DNA from: Prolixibacteraceae bacterium
Lineage (GTDB): Bacteria; Bacteroidota; Bacteroidia; Bacteroidales; Prolixibacteraceae
Length of the DNA: 63,816 nucleotides
NCBI GenBank assembly: GCA_009773765.1
Contig: WTWZ01000007.1
Span: forward strand, 1-63,816
Direction of reading: 5' to 3'
Below, piece by piece: positions 36,801 through 44,452 of the stretch. Position 1 is the stretch's first letter. Each line of letters opens with the position of its first letter. The notes beneath the pieces are model-generated. The model was not told the DNA's origin and ran no database searches. It worked only from the letters and a program-made list of their open reading frames with translations. Position numbers and translations under genes: made by a program.

Positions 36801-37102
36801 TTGGCTTCCCTGATGTCCTGAATAAACCATTTTAAAAATTCATCTTTGGTTTTTTCGATATCACCAAAAAACATCATGCCTTTCCGTTGTGCTTCGGCAA
36901 ACATCTGGTCAACATTAATGCCTACCAGAATTTTTACACTTGATATGTTTTCGAGATAGGGCTGCAATGCAAAATAACCCGAAGACCTGAAATAGCCAAC
37001 AACCGCATGAAAGGCATATAAGTCTCTCATGGTTTGAGTAATTCCTTTGAATTTCTCAAATAAAGTATTGGTATCTGTATTGGTAAAAAATTTTGAAGAC
37101 AT
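33803..37102 (-). CDS. PLD-nuclease and SNF2-helicase fusion
   Basis: This 1099-aa protein begins with a phospholipase-D-like domain. Its HxK motif is in KTLHAKFYLFLP (His133, Lys135), followed by VIMGSSNLTEAGLG. One HKD half-site is expected to pair with another on dimerisation to cut DNA. A superfamily 2 Snf2-type motor follows: Walker A ADVVGLGKT near 280, DEAH at about 361-364, LISATPLNNRP near 405, and the C-terminal lobe ILTTDILAEGVNLH with MQRIGRVNRIG. The tail is helical. It probably translocates on and cleaves unmethylated DNA, guided by the coupled methylase. It heads the five-gene minus-strand operon. Confidence 0.88.
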   Translation of the reverse strand: MSSKFFTNTDTNTLFEKFKGITQTMRDLYAFHAVVGYFRSSGYFALQPYLENISSVKILVGINVDQMFAEAQRKGMMFFGDIEKTKDEFLKWFIQDIREAKYSAEVENGILKFVNDLIDGRIEVRAHQTKTLHAKFYLFLPKNHTVNSDGWVIMGSSNLTEAGLGIKKSPNYEMNIALKDFDEVDFANSEFKSLWEHSTPILPADIEQFRQKTHIGQTYTPFELYIKFLIEYFGKNIDYDPDTVGDLPKSFKKLSYQIDAVNQGFHMLLEHNGFFLADVVGLGKTVVAAMITKRFLIANGSLNTKVLVVYPPAIEKNWKTTFRLFGIDRHTKFITNGRLEKILDGDLNFWAKEDYDLILVDEAHRYRNHTSQMFSALQRICKAPRRGEGLIESKKKKVMLISATPLNNRPQDLYYQLLLFQDARRSTLPETNLQSFFGPIIQEYREIIGDEHPNIGRIRELYKTIRERVIQPITIRRTRSDLKSYPEYQKDLKEQGIVFPEIAPPKARTYLMDAALGKLFFQTIFFLADEDKINFYRYQAIRFLKKEIQEQFYEKAPLISKSLAAIIKTLMVKRLESSFNAFKISLNNILTATNRMIAMFENGKVFIAPDLNINNLMEKGMSMDDIEELIIELSAENPRNNVFSPDDFELGFIEGLKKDVKHLEELKKEWAKVVQDPKLDNFIELLKNEVFRKDLNPTGKLVIFTESTDTADYLEENLEKNNFTRVLSVSSKNRNKTFETIQQNFDANYDGAQKDDFSIILTTDILAEGVNLHRANVIINYDTPWNATRLMQRIGRVNRIGSISDVIYNYSFYPSQQGDSEIHLYNNALVKLQGFHSAFGEDAQIYTHEELVEQFELFEQGMPDDEDKRLYYLRFIREFKDNNPKEFRRLKILPQKARTGRSVKESSKTDLLENTIVFLKSPYKMEFYGINPKNQVKSLTFLETANILEAKSTETSYSLPDTHFEQVQSALAEFEKDFLISSGDAVTTTEKADAITKLANKFLRDMKTLTKKAPVKKACDNLKELVELGTHTPLPNEIKKIRLKLDKKQITYAQAENILMLIASKYDAAEKEDEERISFIEELSSNIEPEIVISETFVK

Positions 37103-37507
37103 TTAGTTTAGTTTTCCGTGTAATTCATTTAATGTTTCCTGCTTTTTTAGCTTAATTTTAACACAATTATGTCAAAAATAAACATAAAAAGAAAAGTAAA
37201 GCACTTTGAAATCATTAAAAGTAAAAACACTTTTTTTATTTACACAATTTTACATTTTTGTATTTTAAGGGTTGATAAGAAGTACAATTGTTATAATTGC
37301 GATGGCGTGCTTGTTGATAATGAGGCAATTTCGGCCAAAATATTTCAGTGAAAGGCATCCGGTTTAGGATGTAAAGAGGTTTGCCTGCCGTTTTGATGTT
37401 TTCGGATTTGCAGATGGTTGAATTAACCACGTTTTTTCAAATATTAACAGGCACATCCTGAATGTTGGCTGTTCTTTTTCTGAATAAAGGTTATCTTAAG
37501 GGGATCA
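37103..37507. other. 405-base intergenic region, no gene seen
   Basis: This gap lies upstream of the PLD-helicase gene and downstream of the CvfB-like gene, both on the minus strand. The first 160 bases are AT-rich and should carry the island promoter, but no clear -7/-33 pair is present. Reading frames across it show no recognisable protein. Confidence 0.5.
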
Positions 37508-38341
37508 TTATTTCACCAGCCTAATCCCGTCGGAATCAAAAGTTATCATCCGTTTTTTAAACAAACTGCCAACTGCTTTTTTAAAGTTTTTTTTGCTGAT
37601 GCCAAAAAGTGCATTTATCATTTCGGGCGAAGTATTGTCGGAAACGGCCATAAAGCCGCGGTTTTGTTTTAGTTCGTCGAGAATTTTCTGCGATATGGCA
37701 TCCACTTTTTCGTAACCGGGTTTTTCAAGTAGCAGGTCAATTTTTTCATCATCACGAACTTTATTAACATAACCGGTTATTTTCTGACCCTGTGAAAGTG
37801 GCTGGTAAATCTGGTTTTTATATAACATCCCCCAGTGTTCGTTATTCACGATTGCTTTAAAACCGAGGCCGGTTACTTCGGCAATCAACAGATTAACTTC
37901 ATCTCCCGGATTGTATTCCGGCGGGGTGTTGTCCAGAAATTTATCAATCTTTGCAGAAGCCGCAATCCGGTTGGTCAGCAAATCAAGGAACAAATAAACC
38001 AGGTAATTTCCCCCTTCAACCATTTTTGCCTTTTGTTCCCGGAAAGGCACCAGCAAATCTTTGGGCAAACCCCAGTCGAGAAATGCGCCAAAATTACTGG
38101 TAGCCACAACTTTTAAAAAGGCAAACTCGCCCACCATGGCAAAAGGTTTTTCGGTGGTGGCCACCAAACGGTCTTCCGAATCGGTATAAACAAAAACATC
38201 GGCCCATCCCAGGGTTCTAACCTCTTCGGCAATAAATTTCCGGGGCATTAAAATTTCGCCCAGTTCCCTGCCATCCAGATACAAGCCGTTATCGGTTTCA
38301 CGAACCACTTCAAGTGTGTTTACCCTTCCAATTGCTACCAT
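37508..38341 (-). CDS. CvfB/YitL-like S1 RNA-binding protein
   Basis: This 277-aa protein has S1-like domains in tandem and a C-terminal winged helix. FLKVVATSNFGAFLDWGLPKDLLVPF is split across the second S1 unit; shorter marks are GLGFKAIVNNEHWGMLY and GYVNKVRDDEKIDLLL. The end (MINALFGISKKNFKKAVG) is the winged helix. CvfB proteins bind RNA and modulate virulence factors in staphylococci; the target in Bacteroidota is unknown. A perfect -7 element precedes the gene. It marks the return to conserved chromosome beside the accessory island. Confidence 0.88.
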   Translation of the reverse strand: MVAIGRVNTLEVVRETDNGLYLDGRELGEILMPRKFIAEEVRTLGWADVFVYTDSEDRLVATTEKPFAMVGEFAFLKVVATSNFGAFLDWGLPKDLLVPFREQKAKMVEGGNYLVYLFLDLLTNRIAASAKIDKFLDNTPPEYNPGDEVNLLIAEVTGLGFKAIVNNEHWGMLYKNQIYQPLSQGQKITGYVNKVRDDEKIDLLLEKPGYEKVDAISQKILDELKQNRGFMAVSDNTSPEMINALFGISKKNFKKAVGSLFKKRMITFDSDGIRLVK

Positions 38342-38364
38342 TGGTTTTTATTTAAAATAAGCCT

Positions 38365-38372
38365 CAAAAGTA
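38365..38372 (-). promoter_or_regulatory. -7 promoter element for the CvfB-like gene
   Basis: The minus strand reads TACTTTTG, an exact TAnnTTTG match, 23 bases before the start codon. A -33 element is not evident. Confidence 0.4.
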
Positions 38373-38384
38373 CATTTAATCAGT

Positions 38385-39320
38385 TTAATTCAGCGATTTT
38401 AATTTTAGAAACAGTTCTTGCGAAACTTTAAAAACAGTTCCGTGCCTTGTCCCTTTCGGGAAAGAAACCTCATCTGAAATATCTTCCCAGTTTTTCAAAT
38501 CTTTCGAACGTACAGCGCCCATTTTATGGTCCATATATTTATCGAAATAAACTATCCACGAATCGCCTATTTTCATCGGCGTTGGACCTTCTGCCCAGTA
38601 ATCGCCGGTAATAGGTATGGTTGGTTTGCTGTATCCGCCTGTTAATTTTTTGCTGGTTGCAATCCTGATATTTTTTTGCGGAGGAGTACGGGTTTCGTCT
38701 TTTAAAAACAGAATGTATTTGTTGTTTTCACTTATTAAAGTCCCGTCGATTACGTTAAAACCCTGGTCGTAAAAAAGTTCCGTTTTGCTGAAGGTTTTAA
38801 AATCGGGGGTAGTTACATAATACATCCGGTGGTTGTATTTATCGTCGCCGGTTTTTTCGGTTTCGGGAAAACGCCCGTGAATGGTAGTTGACCAGAAAAT
38901 GATGTATTGTTTCGATTTTTCATCGTAAAAAACCTCCGGCGCCCAGCAGTTTCTCGCGTCAGGTTCATGTTCCATTACCGGAATATATTGCTGTTCCGAC
39001 CAGTTTACCAAGTCGTTGGAACAGGCGTAACCAATTCCCTTTTCATTCCAGCTTACGGTCCAAACCATGTGGAACTTTCCATCGGCGCCGGAAATGATGC
39101 AGGGGTCGCGCATCAGTTTGTCATTTCCGGCAGTTGGCGTCAGAAACGATTTGTTATTTTTCAGCGCTTCCCATTTCAAACCATCCTTACTATATGCCAA
39201 ATGTAGCCCATCCCCGCCGTTTCCCATGAAATAGGAAAACAGGTAAACCTCATTTTTGTCCTGGGCTTTTAAAAAGAATACAGAACTCAGTAACACTAAA
39301 ATAACCAGTAATTTTTTCAT
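38385..39320 (-). CDS. GH43-like secreted glycosidase (Bt3655 type)
   Basis: This 311-aa protein has a signal peptide (MKKLLVILVLLSSVFFLKA) and a five-bladed beta-propeller glycosidase fold. Blade motifs are YFMGNGGDGLHLAYS, KLMRDPCIISGADGKFHMVW, NCWAPEVFYDEKS, NVIDGTLI and YWAEGPTPMKIGDSW. The Asp of RDPC and Glu of WAEGPT fit the catalytic acid pair. Related Bacteroides proteins are filed as GH43_Bt3655-like and act on arabinose- or galactose-containing glycans, but many lack tests. The GH51 enzyme 12 kb away may have related substrates. Confidence 0.85.
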   Translation of the reverse strand: MKKLLVILVLLSSVFFLKAQDKNEVYLFSYFMGNGGDGLHLAYSKDGLKWEALKNNKSFLTPTAGNDKLMRDPCIISGADGKFHMVWTVSWNEKGIGYACSNDLVNWSEQQYIPVMEHEPDARNCWAPEVFYDEKSKQYIIFWSTTIHGRFPETEKTGDDKYNHRMYYVTTPDFKTFSKTELFYDQGFNVIDGTLISENNKYILFLKDETRTPPQKNIRIATSKKLTGGYSKPTIPITGDYWAEGPTPMKIGDSWIVYFDKYMDHKMGAVRSKDLKNWEDISDEVSFPKGTRHGTVFKVSQELFLKLKSLN

Positions 39321-39370
39321 TTATTTAATTTGATTTTGAAAAGGAAATTCTATCTGACAGCCCGACAAAC

Positions 39371-39407
39371 TTTTGAACTTTGAACCTTGAACTTTAAACT
39401 TTAAACC
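39371..39407. repeat. Short imperfect tandem repeat
   Basis: Units close to GAACTTT, GAACCTT and AAACTTT recur about five times between the GH43 and YciH genes. This is low-complexity intergenic sequence with no coding sense. Confidence 0.5.
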
Positions 39408-39412
39408 CAAAC

Positions 39413-39757
39413 CTACCCTCCGCTTCGTTTCACTTTATATCCCTCGTTTTTCAGGATGTCAATAATTTTATTGCAGAAATCGCCCTGAACCAGAATTTCG
39501 CCATCTTTTACCGTTCCGCCAACGCCGCATTTTGTTTTCAGCATTTTGCCCAAAGCTTTTAAATCATCCCCGGTGCCAATAAAACCTGTTACCAAAGTTG
39601 CACTTTTACCTGCCCGCTTTTTCCGGTCGAGCTGTATTTTTAAATCCTGTTGCCTGGGTGGCAAGGTTGGTTGTCCTTCGCTTTCCCCGCTTTCGTAATT
39701 AAAATCAGGGTTGGTGGAAAAAACCACGCCCAACCTGTCTTTCCAATCGTTCGACAT
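39413..39757 (-). CDS. SUI1/YciH-family translation factor
   Basis: This 114-aa protein matches the eIF1/SUI1 fold: QLDRKKRAGKSATLVTGFIG, then LKALGKMLKTKCGVGGTVKD and GDFCNKIIDILKNEGYKVKR. YciH-type proteins resemble eIF1 and probably help select start codons or work under stress. It begins four bases after the stop of the HsmA-like gene, so they form a two-gene operon. The N-terminal 40 residues are a charged extension. Confidence 0.93.
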   Translation of the reverse strand: MSNDWKDRLGVVFSTNPDFNYESGESEGQPTLPPRQQDLKIQLDRKKRAGKSATLVTGFIGTGDDLKALGKMLKTKCGVGGTVKDGEILVQGDFCNKIIDILKNEGYKVKRSGG

Positions 39758-39761
39758 AAAT

Positions 39762-40148
39762 TTATCCTATGGGCCAAATAACTAAAATACTGCCGGTTAT
39801 GTACACAATTAACCACCAGGCGTATGCAATTTTTGAATACATTATCACAGAATTACCGATTACCGAATCCAGACCATTTTTAAAATAAAGGCGCCAAACC
39901 AGGAACACGTTAATTATCATTGTAATTATGGCTGAATACCCCAATAACCCATGCAATGAAAACAACGATTTTCCAGAATTCATGATCATCATAATCACTG
40001 CAACAAAATCAAGTAAAACGCCAAGTGTCAAAAATACCAGAATGCCGGTTGTCACAATTTTAAACCTTACTACGGCAATACTCCCAATACCATACGAGAG
40101 TAGTGAAAGGGTAATAATAAAAGCGCCAACAACAGCCAGAAAATTCAT
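39762..40148 (-). CDS. HsmA-like (TIGR03987) four-helix membrane protein
   Basis: This 128-aa protein has four hydrophobic segments, roughly at residues 3-25, 32-55, 64-88 and 105-126. The element SLHGLLGYSAIITMIINVF after the second helix and IAYAWWLIVYITGSIL at the end match the HsmA/TIGR03987 pattern as I remember it. Function is not established. It is the first gene of the operon with the YciH-family factor. Confidence 0.6.
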   Translation of the reverse strand: MNFLAVVGAFIITLSLLSYGIGSIAVVRFKIVTTGILVFLTLGVLLDFVAVIMMIMNSGKSLFSLHGLLGYSAIITMIINVFLVWRLYFKNGLDSVIGNSVIMYSKIAYAWWLIVYITGSILVIWPIG

Positions 40149-40199
40149 CTTTTCTTATTTCTTATTCCAGACAAATATAGTTCACCAAACAGACTCTTT

Positions 40200-41720
40200 T
40201 CAGTATTTCACAAATTTCTTTACTCCCCGATTCATATTGTTTTGCAATATCCTTATAAAATAAACGCCATTTGCCAGGCCGGAAATGGATACCTGGTAGG
40301 TCTCTCCAATGTTCTGATCCTGAATTTTTTGCCGGTAAACAATCTTCGAATTCAGATTCAGAATTTGTATTTCAACGGGCGATTCGAACGGTTTAAGAAA
40401 AGCAAATTCAATTTTGTCCCTGGACTGATTTTTAAGAACGAACGCCTCTGTAAAGTTTTGAATTTCAGTTTTACCGGCTGTTGTGACATCAAAAAAATTA
40501 TTGTTCCTGATGAAAAAATCCTTCCCGAGAAATTGGGGCAATGCTGCCAGTCCGAAAAGCATTGTAGAATAATCAATCCCCTGCACTTCAGGCGCTTTCC
40601 AGGTTGAATTTGTCAAACTGTAGCGCCACAAAATGGTATCATTTGAAAACTGAGGAAAAACATATCTCCCCTTTTTGCTTTTCCACATTTCTGCTAAATG
40701 ATTTTCAGCTTCAGGAAAAACAGGCAGAAAACCGGCAATTATGTGGGGTGAAACGGTTCGGGTCGAATTACCGTTGATTTTGTCGGCATTATATCCGTTA
40801 GGCCCGGTGCCGGCTCCACAGCCCCACTCCCATTCAGCGGCAGTTGAAATGGTTCTCCACCAGGCAATATCCGCATTTAGCGCCATTTTATAATATCCTA
40901 AATATTTTTCGGAAGTGGTAAAATAATGGCAGAGGTAATAATTAAACTGATGGGTGAACGATGACAAAAATCCTCCCGGATAATCGGTTAAAACGCGGTT
41001 GCTGCCATACATGGTATATGGAAGTTTATCGGGATCGGCATAAAATTTATTCCATAAAACATGAGCAGGCGAACTTGTATTTTTGGTGGCGTTTTTTGCC
41101 ATCCAGGCCACAATCATATACTCGTTATAAACCGAAGTTACGCTTCCCGGGTTGCCGTTTCCGTTGGCGTTCATAGTCAGATAAATTTTACCGTTGGCAG
41201 CATCGGCAATCGCCTTTTCGTGCTGAACTGAATTCCACATTACGAGGGCATATTTAGTAATGCTGTCGTTTTTAAAATAATTTTTGGCAAAAAGCGCCCC
41301 GGCCACCAGAATTTCGGTGTCAATGGTGCTGAATTCAGAACTCCATTCCTGTGCGCCAGTGTTCATATTGATAAAATGGCGGTAAAAACCTGAGGCATTT
41401 CGTTCAGGTTTAAACCCCGGCGTGTGGCCTGTCATTGATTTTAAAGTGAGCAGGGCTTTTTGTTCGGCATCTGCATCCCATCCCATCGAATCGGCAATAC
41501 ACAGCGCTACCAGCCCAATTCCAACGTTTGCAACCGAACTGGGATGATAATCGGCCCCGGTAAAAAGTTTTGAATCGCGGTAAACCCCAATGCCATTTCG
41601 CTGTAATTCCCATACATGGTAGCTACTCCTGAAAAGCTTATTAATTGTGTTTTCCCGGGCATTTAATCCCGATGTAATTAATAATAAGACAAAAAAAAGA
41701 AATATGGATTTTTTCATCAT
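40200..41720 (-). CDS. COG5368/GH144-like (alpha/alpha)6-barrel protein with T9SS domain
   Basis: This 506-aa secreted protein has a signal peptide and a helical toroid. Family marks are SSVANVGIGLVALCIADSMG, GFYRHFINMNTGAQEW, SEFSTIDTEILVAGALF and EWEWGCGAGTGPNGYNADK. These match the COG5368 glucoamylase-like proteins, which include GH144 endo-beta-1,2-glucanases. The acidic residues of SSEFSTIDTE probably lie in the cleft. The last 80 residues are a T9SS type A domain (PVEIQILNLNSKIVYRQ, then NGVYFIRIL). The substrate may be a beta-1,2- or other glucan. It is monocistronic. Confidence 0.78.
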   Translation of the reverse strand: MMKKSIFLFFVLLLITSGLNARENTINKLFRSSYHVWELQRNGIGVYRDSKLFTGADYHPSSVANVGIGLVALCIADSMGWDADAEQKALLTLKSMTGHTPGFKPERNASGFYRHFINMNTGAQEWSSEFSTIDTEILVAGALFAKNYFKNDSITKYALVMWNSVQHEKAIADAANGKIYLTMNANGNGNPGSVTSVYNEYMIVAWMAKNATKNTSSPAHVLWNKFYADPDKLPYTMYGSNRVLTDYPGGFLSSFTHQFNYYLCHYFTTSEKYLGYYKMALNADIAWWRTISTAAEWEWGCGAGTGPNGYNADKINGNSTRTVSPHIIAGFLPVFPEAENHLAEMWKSKKGRYVFPQFSNDTILWRYSLTNSTWKAPEVQGIDYSTMLFGLAALPQFLGKDFFIRNNNFFDVTTAGKTEIQNFTEAFVLKNQSRDKIEFAFLKPFESPVEIQILNLNSKIVYRQKIQDQNIGETYQVSISGLANGVYFIRILQNNMNRGVKKFVKY

Positions 41721-42163
41721 TACAGAATTAAATTGTTTACCATTTTACATTATCGTTTAATAATACGGCAGAAGCTGGCAGCGGGTTTAATCCCGAAAAT
41801 ACCCCCATTGGTTCGCAGGAACCAATTAGATGCCTACTTCCTTAAATTCGCCATTTTATCATGATCAGCTTTCAGGCTTAACTACTATTCCCTAATGAAT
41901 AACTTAATTTTTAACCTCATTTTTCAAATTTCATTTCAATGTCCGGCCACGTAATAAATGACCCCATTGAGGGCTGCATTTTCGAAACCAAACATCATCC
42001 TGCCAATTGCAGCTACAAATGTATCAAAGTATTGGTACCGCCTCATGTTTTTTTAATCAGGTTTATCGTTCGGCTGAAGATAACATTTGAATTTAAATTG
42101 CAGTATAACTACCTTTTTATTTGCGATATTGCTATTTTTGAAAATCAACTAATTCGAAACAAA
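41721..42163. other. 443-base intergenic region with two small hairpins
   Basis: I see no gene between these divergent transcription units. A hairpin ATTGGTTC-GCAG-GAACCAAT occupies 41807-41826, and CGGG-TTTAAT-CCCG lies at 41782-41795. An element TATTTTTG at 42133-42140 matches the -7 consensus 23 bases before the isomerase start, but no -33 partner is at the right distance. Confidence 0.5.
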
Positions 42164-43099
42164 ATGATTACAAGAAGAGACACCTTAAAAAGCCTGGCAA
42201 TTTTAACCGGCGGCGCAATTGTGGTTCCGAAAACCAGTTCCGGCGCTGAAAAAGCAAAATCCGGCCAGTTCGCGTACTGCCTGAACACAAGCACCATTTC
42301 GGGGCAGAAAGTTGGATTTTTAAAAGAGTTTGAAATTACCTCCAAAGCAGGGTACGACGGTATTGAAATATGGATTCGCGACCTGCAGAAATACCTTGAA
42401 GAAGGTGGTAATTTAAAAGATTTGAAAAAGCATATTGATGATTTGGGGTTAAAAGTGGAAAATGCAATCGGTTTTGCCGAATGGATCGTGGATGATGAAG
42501 CCAAACGAAAAGCAGGAACCGAACAATTGAAAAAGGAAATGGATTTGCTGGCACAAATTGGGTGCAAACGGATTGCCGCACCGCCTGCCGGAAAGTACAG
42601 CGAACCCATTACCGATTGGTTTGAAGCTGCAGGGCGCTACCGGAAAATTCTTGAAATTGGCGATCAAACAGGAGTTGCCCCGCAACTTGAATTCTGGGGC
42701 GCATCAACGAGCCTGTTCCATATTTCGCAGGCCATGTTTATTGCAACGGCAGCCAACCATCCAAAAGCGTGCATTTTGCCCGATGTTTATCACATGTTCC
42801 GCGGTGGCAGCAGTTTCCACAGCTTAAAACTAATTTCGGGCAGAGCCATTGAAATATTTCATTTAAACGATTTTGTGGCCAATATTCCGAGGGAAAAGCA
42901 AACCGACAGCGATCGCGTTTACCCAGGCGATGGCGCAGCGCCTTACAATCAAATCATCACCGACCTTCAAAAGTCAGGTGGAAATATAGTGTTGTCGCTT
43001 GAGTTGTTTAATAAAACTTACTGGGAAAAAGACGCGCTTGAAGTTGCCAAAACGGGGCTAAGTAAAATGAAAAAACTGGTAAATGAAGCAGTTTCTTAA
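42164..43099 (+). CDS. Tat-exported sugar-phosphate isomerase/epimerase-like TIM barrel
   Basis: I start this 311-aa protein at the ATG of MITRRDTLKSLAILTGG, a twin-arginine export signal; the 75-codon upstream extension has no such logic. The xylose-isomerase-like AP-endonuclease fold shows KAGYDGIEIWIRDL, GLKVENAIGFAEW, QLEFWGASTSLFHI, LPDVYHMFRGGSSF and VLSLELFNK. Metal-binding Glu, Asp, His and Glu appear at the usual barrel positions. Family members interconvert ketoses or oxidised sugars. Periplasmic members in Bacteroidota are common but mostly uncharacterised. It converges on the thioredoxin gene with one base between the stops. Confidence 0.88.
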   Translation: MITRRDTLKSLAILTGGAIVVPKTSSGAEKAKSGQFAYCLNTSTISGQKVGFLKEFEITSKAGYDGIEIWIRDLQKYLEEGGNLKDLKKHIDDLGLKVENAIGFAEWIVDDEAKRKAGTEQLKKEMDLLAQIGCKRIAAPPAGKYSEPITDWFEAAGRYRKILEIGDQTGVAPQLEFWGASTSLFHISQAMFIATAANHPKACILPDVYHMFRGGSSFHSLKLISGRAIEIFHLNDFVANIPREKQTDSDRVYPGDGAAPYNQIITDLQKSGGNIVLSLELFNKTYWEKDALEVAKTGLSKMKKLVNEAVS

Positions 43100-43100
43100 G

Positions 43101-43406
43101 TTATCCGTTAATATGCTCAAGTAAAGCCGATTTTATTTCGTGTGCCTGATGTAAACCAACCCCTTTCCAGCAGGGTTTGCCATTTTTAAAAACGATGACA
43201 GTCGGAATACTTTGAACCTGAAATTGGCTGACAATTAATGGGTTTTTATCAACATCAACTTTTACGATTTTTACATTGCTGCGTAATTCCGATTTCACCT
43301 CTTTTAAAATGGAAGGAACCTGTTTACAAGACTCGCACCACTCGGCATAAAAATCGACAACCACCGGTTTTTTTGAATTGATGATATGCAAGAACCTGGG
43401 ATTCAT
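43101..43406 (-). CDS. Thioredoxin-fold protein
   Basis: This 101-aa protein has the active site WCESCK (Cys24 and Cys27) within VVVDFYAEWCESCKQVP and the cis-proline element FQVQSIPTVIVFKNGK. It is the size of a free thioredoxin with no signal peptide, so it is cytoplasmic unless exported through its partner. It overlaps the DUF6132 gene by four bases. The pair recurs in Bacteroidota and may link thiol chemistry to the membrane. Confidence 0.93.
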   Translation of the reverse strand: MNPRFLHIINSKKPVVVDFYAEWCESCKQVPSILKEVKSELRSNVKIVKVDVDKNPLIVSQFQVQSIPTVIVFKNGKPCWKGVGLHQAHEIKSALLEHING

Positions 43407-43639
43407 TGTTCCGTGCCCCCTTTCCTTTTATTCCTTTTTTTCACCAAATCAGCAACAAAATTTCCAACAAGGTAACCAACGGCCGCTCCCCATAAAGTAC
43501 TCCAGTACCAAACCGATTTTATGGCACAAGTTCCACTGCTACATCCTATAAAGCGCCAGTATAGAAAACCGCCTGTTGCGCCGGCAAGCAAAAAAATAAT
43601 CTGTGTCCGATTTGAACGAACTAATCCTTTTATATCCAT
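43403..43639 (-). CDS. DUF6132 small membrane protein
   Basis: This 78-aa protein has two membrane helices around the conserved cysteine element IGCSSGTCAIKSVWYWS, which matches DUF6132. The basic C-terminus (KKRNKRKGG) should stay in the cytoplasm. The two cysteines may be handled by the thioredoxin encoded immediately downstream with a four-base overlap. The function is unknown; a role in thiol or sulfur handling is inference. Confidence 0.85.
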   Translation of the reverse strand: MDIKGLVRSNRTQIIFLLAGATGGFLYWRFIGCSSGTCAIKSVWYWSTLWGAAVGYLVGNFVADLVKKRNKRKGGTEQ

Positions 43640-43704
43640 GATAAACAGTTAAACACCAATTGTGTTTTTAGGTTTTATCTGAATCAATCAGAAATAATGA
43701 TGGG

Positions 43705-44209
43705 TTATAGAGTTTTTCGAAAAGCCCCGGGAACTCTATTATCGCCGGTCCCATCCTCTTTTCCAACATAAAACGAGTAATCGAGGTTATTGAAAACAGC
43801 CCCGCCTGCCATCTTTGGGTTGAGGATCGAGTGTTCTCAAAGTCCTCATCACTTTTACACCATTGTCGGCCCAGGGTTCATTCTGTATTTCATAGAAAAC
43901 ATTATCGAAACCATTTAATTCTGTAACCAGTTTTTCCGCCAGCTTTTGCTGAAAACCGGTTAAACTGCCATTTGCAAGCGTGTTCGATTTTTTTCTGTCC
44001 AGATTTCCGGGAAGGTTGTTGATGTTATTGCCCGGATTAAAGGGGTTGCGTTCCCAGATTTTGTCGTCGTAAGTCGAACAAAAAAAGGTGACTTCCACCA
44101 CAATTCCATACTCACCGGCAAGCGTAATGAAATCTTTCAGCCTTTCAAAATATTCGGGGTTCCATTCGTTCAAATCAATTAGTATCGGGCCAGTATTGAA
44201 AAACCGGTT
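43705..44209 (-). pseudogene. Remnant of a cellulase-family (GH5-like) glycosidase gene
   Basis: The first readable part, RFFNTGPILIDLNEWNPEYF through GIVVEVTFFC, belongs to a GH5-like barrel. It continues to the catalytic VFYEIQNEPWADNGVK. The N-terminus is gone: a stop at 44210-44212 precedes it. After the NEP motif about half the domain is missing, and at 43787-43800 the frame changes. The true C-terminal sequence then resumes as AGGAVFNNLDYSFYVGKEDG and ends at 43705. The nucleophile region is lost, so no active enzyme is possible. It is a decayed gene, once a secreted or cytoplasmic glycosidase. Confidence 0.8.
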
Positions 44210-44452
44210 TTAACTTTTAATAATTTTAACCCAAACACCATCCTGGTTTTCAATGGTAATCTCGATATATAACCCTATATTTGCAAAAGTTTGGGATTTG
44301 AGAATTTGTGATTTATCAACTGTTCCTTTTCAGCTATTGGTTCATCGATGACCATTTTTTAAATCTAAAATTTTACTTCAATACCATTTAAGTAAAACAA
44401 AACCAATGTTATTTTCAAAATAAAGGGTTTTGTATGAATAATTAAATTCTGC

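Noticed and set aside
33803-37102. Canonical DISARM system
   Set aside because: No DrmA or DrmB (DUF1998) gene is present; PLD and SNF2 are in one chain.
37120-37185. Sigma-70-like TTGACA upstream of the PLD-helicase gene
   Set aside because: The distance to any -10-like element is wrong, and Bacteroidota use a different consensus.
37169-37351. 60-codon frame upstream of the island
   Set aside because: AT-rich, no family, and it lies where the island promoter is expected.
42120-42140. Promoter TTTG and TATTTTTG before the isomerase
   Set aside because: The spacer is only nine bases, so the pair is not a standard promoter; only the -7 part may be real.
41939-42163. 75-codon N-terminal extension of the sugar isomerase
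   Set aside because: The twin-arginine signal begins at 42164, and the extension has no conserved sequence.
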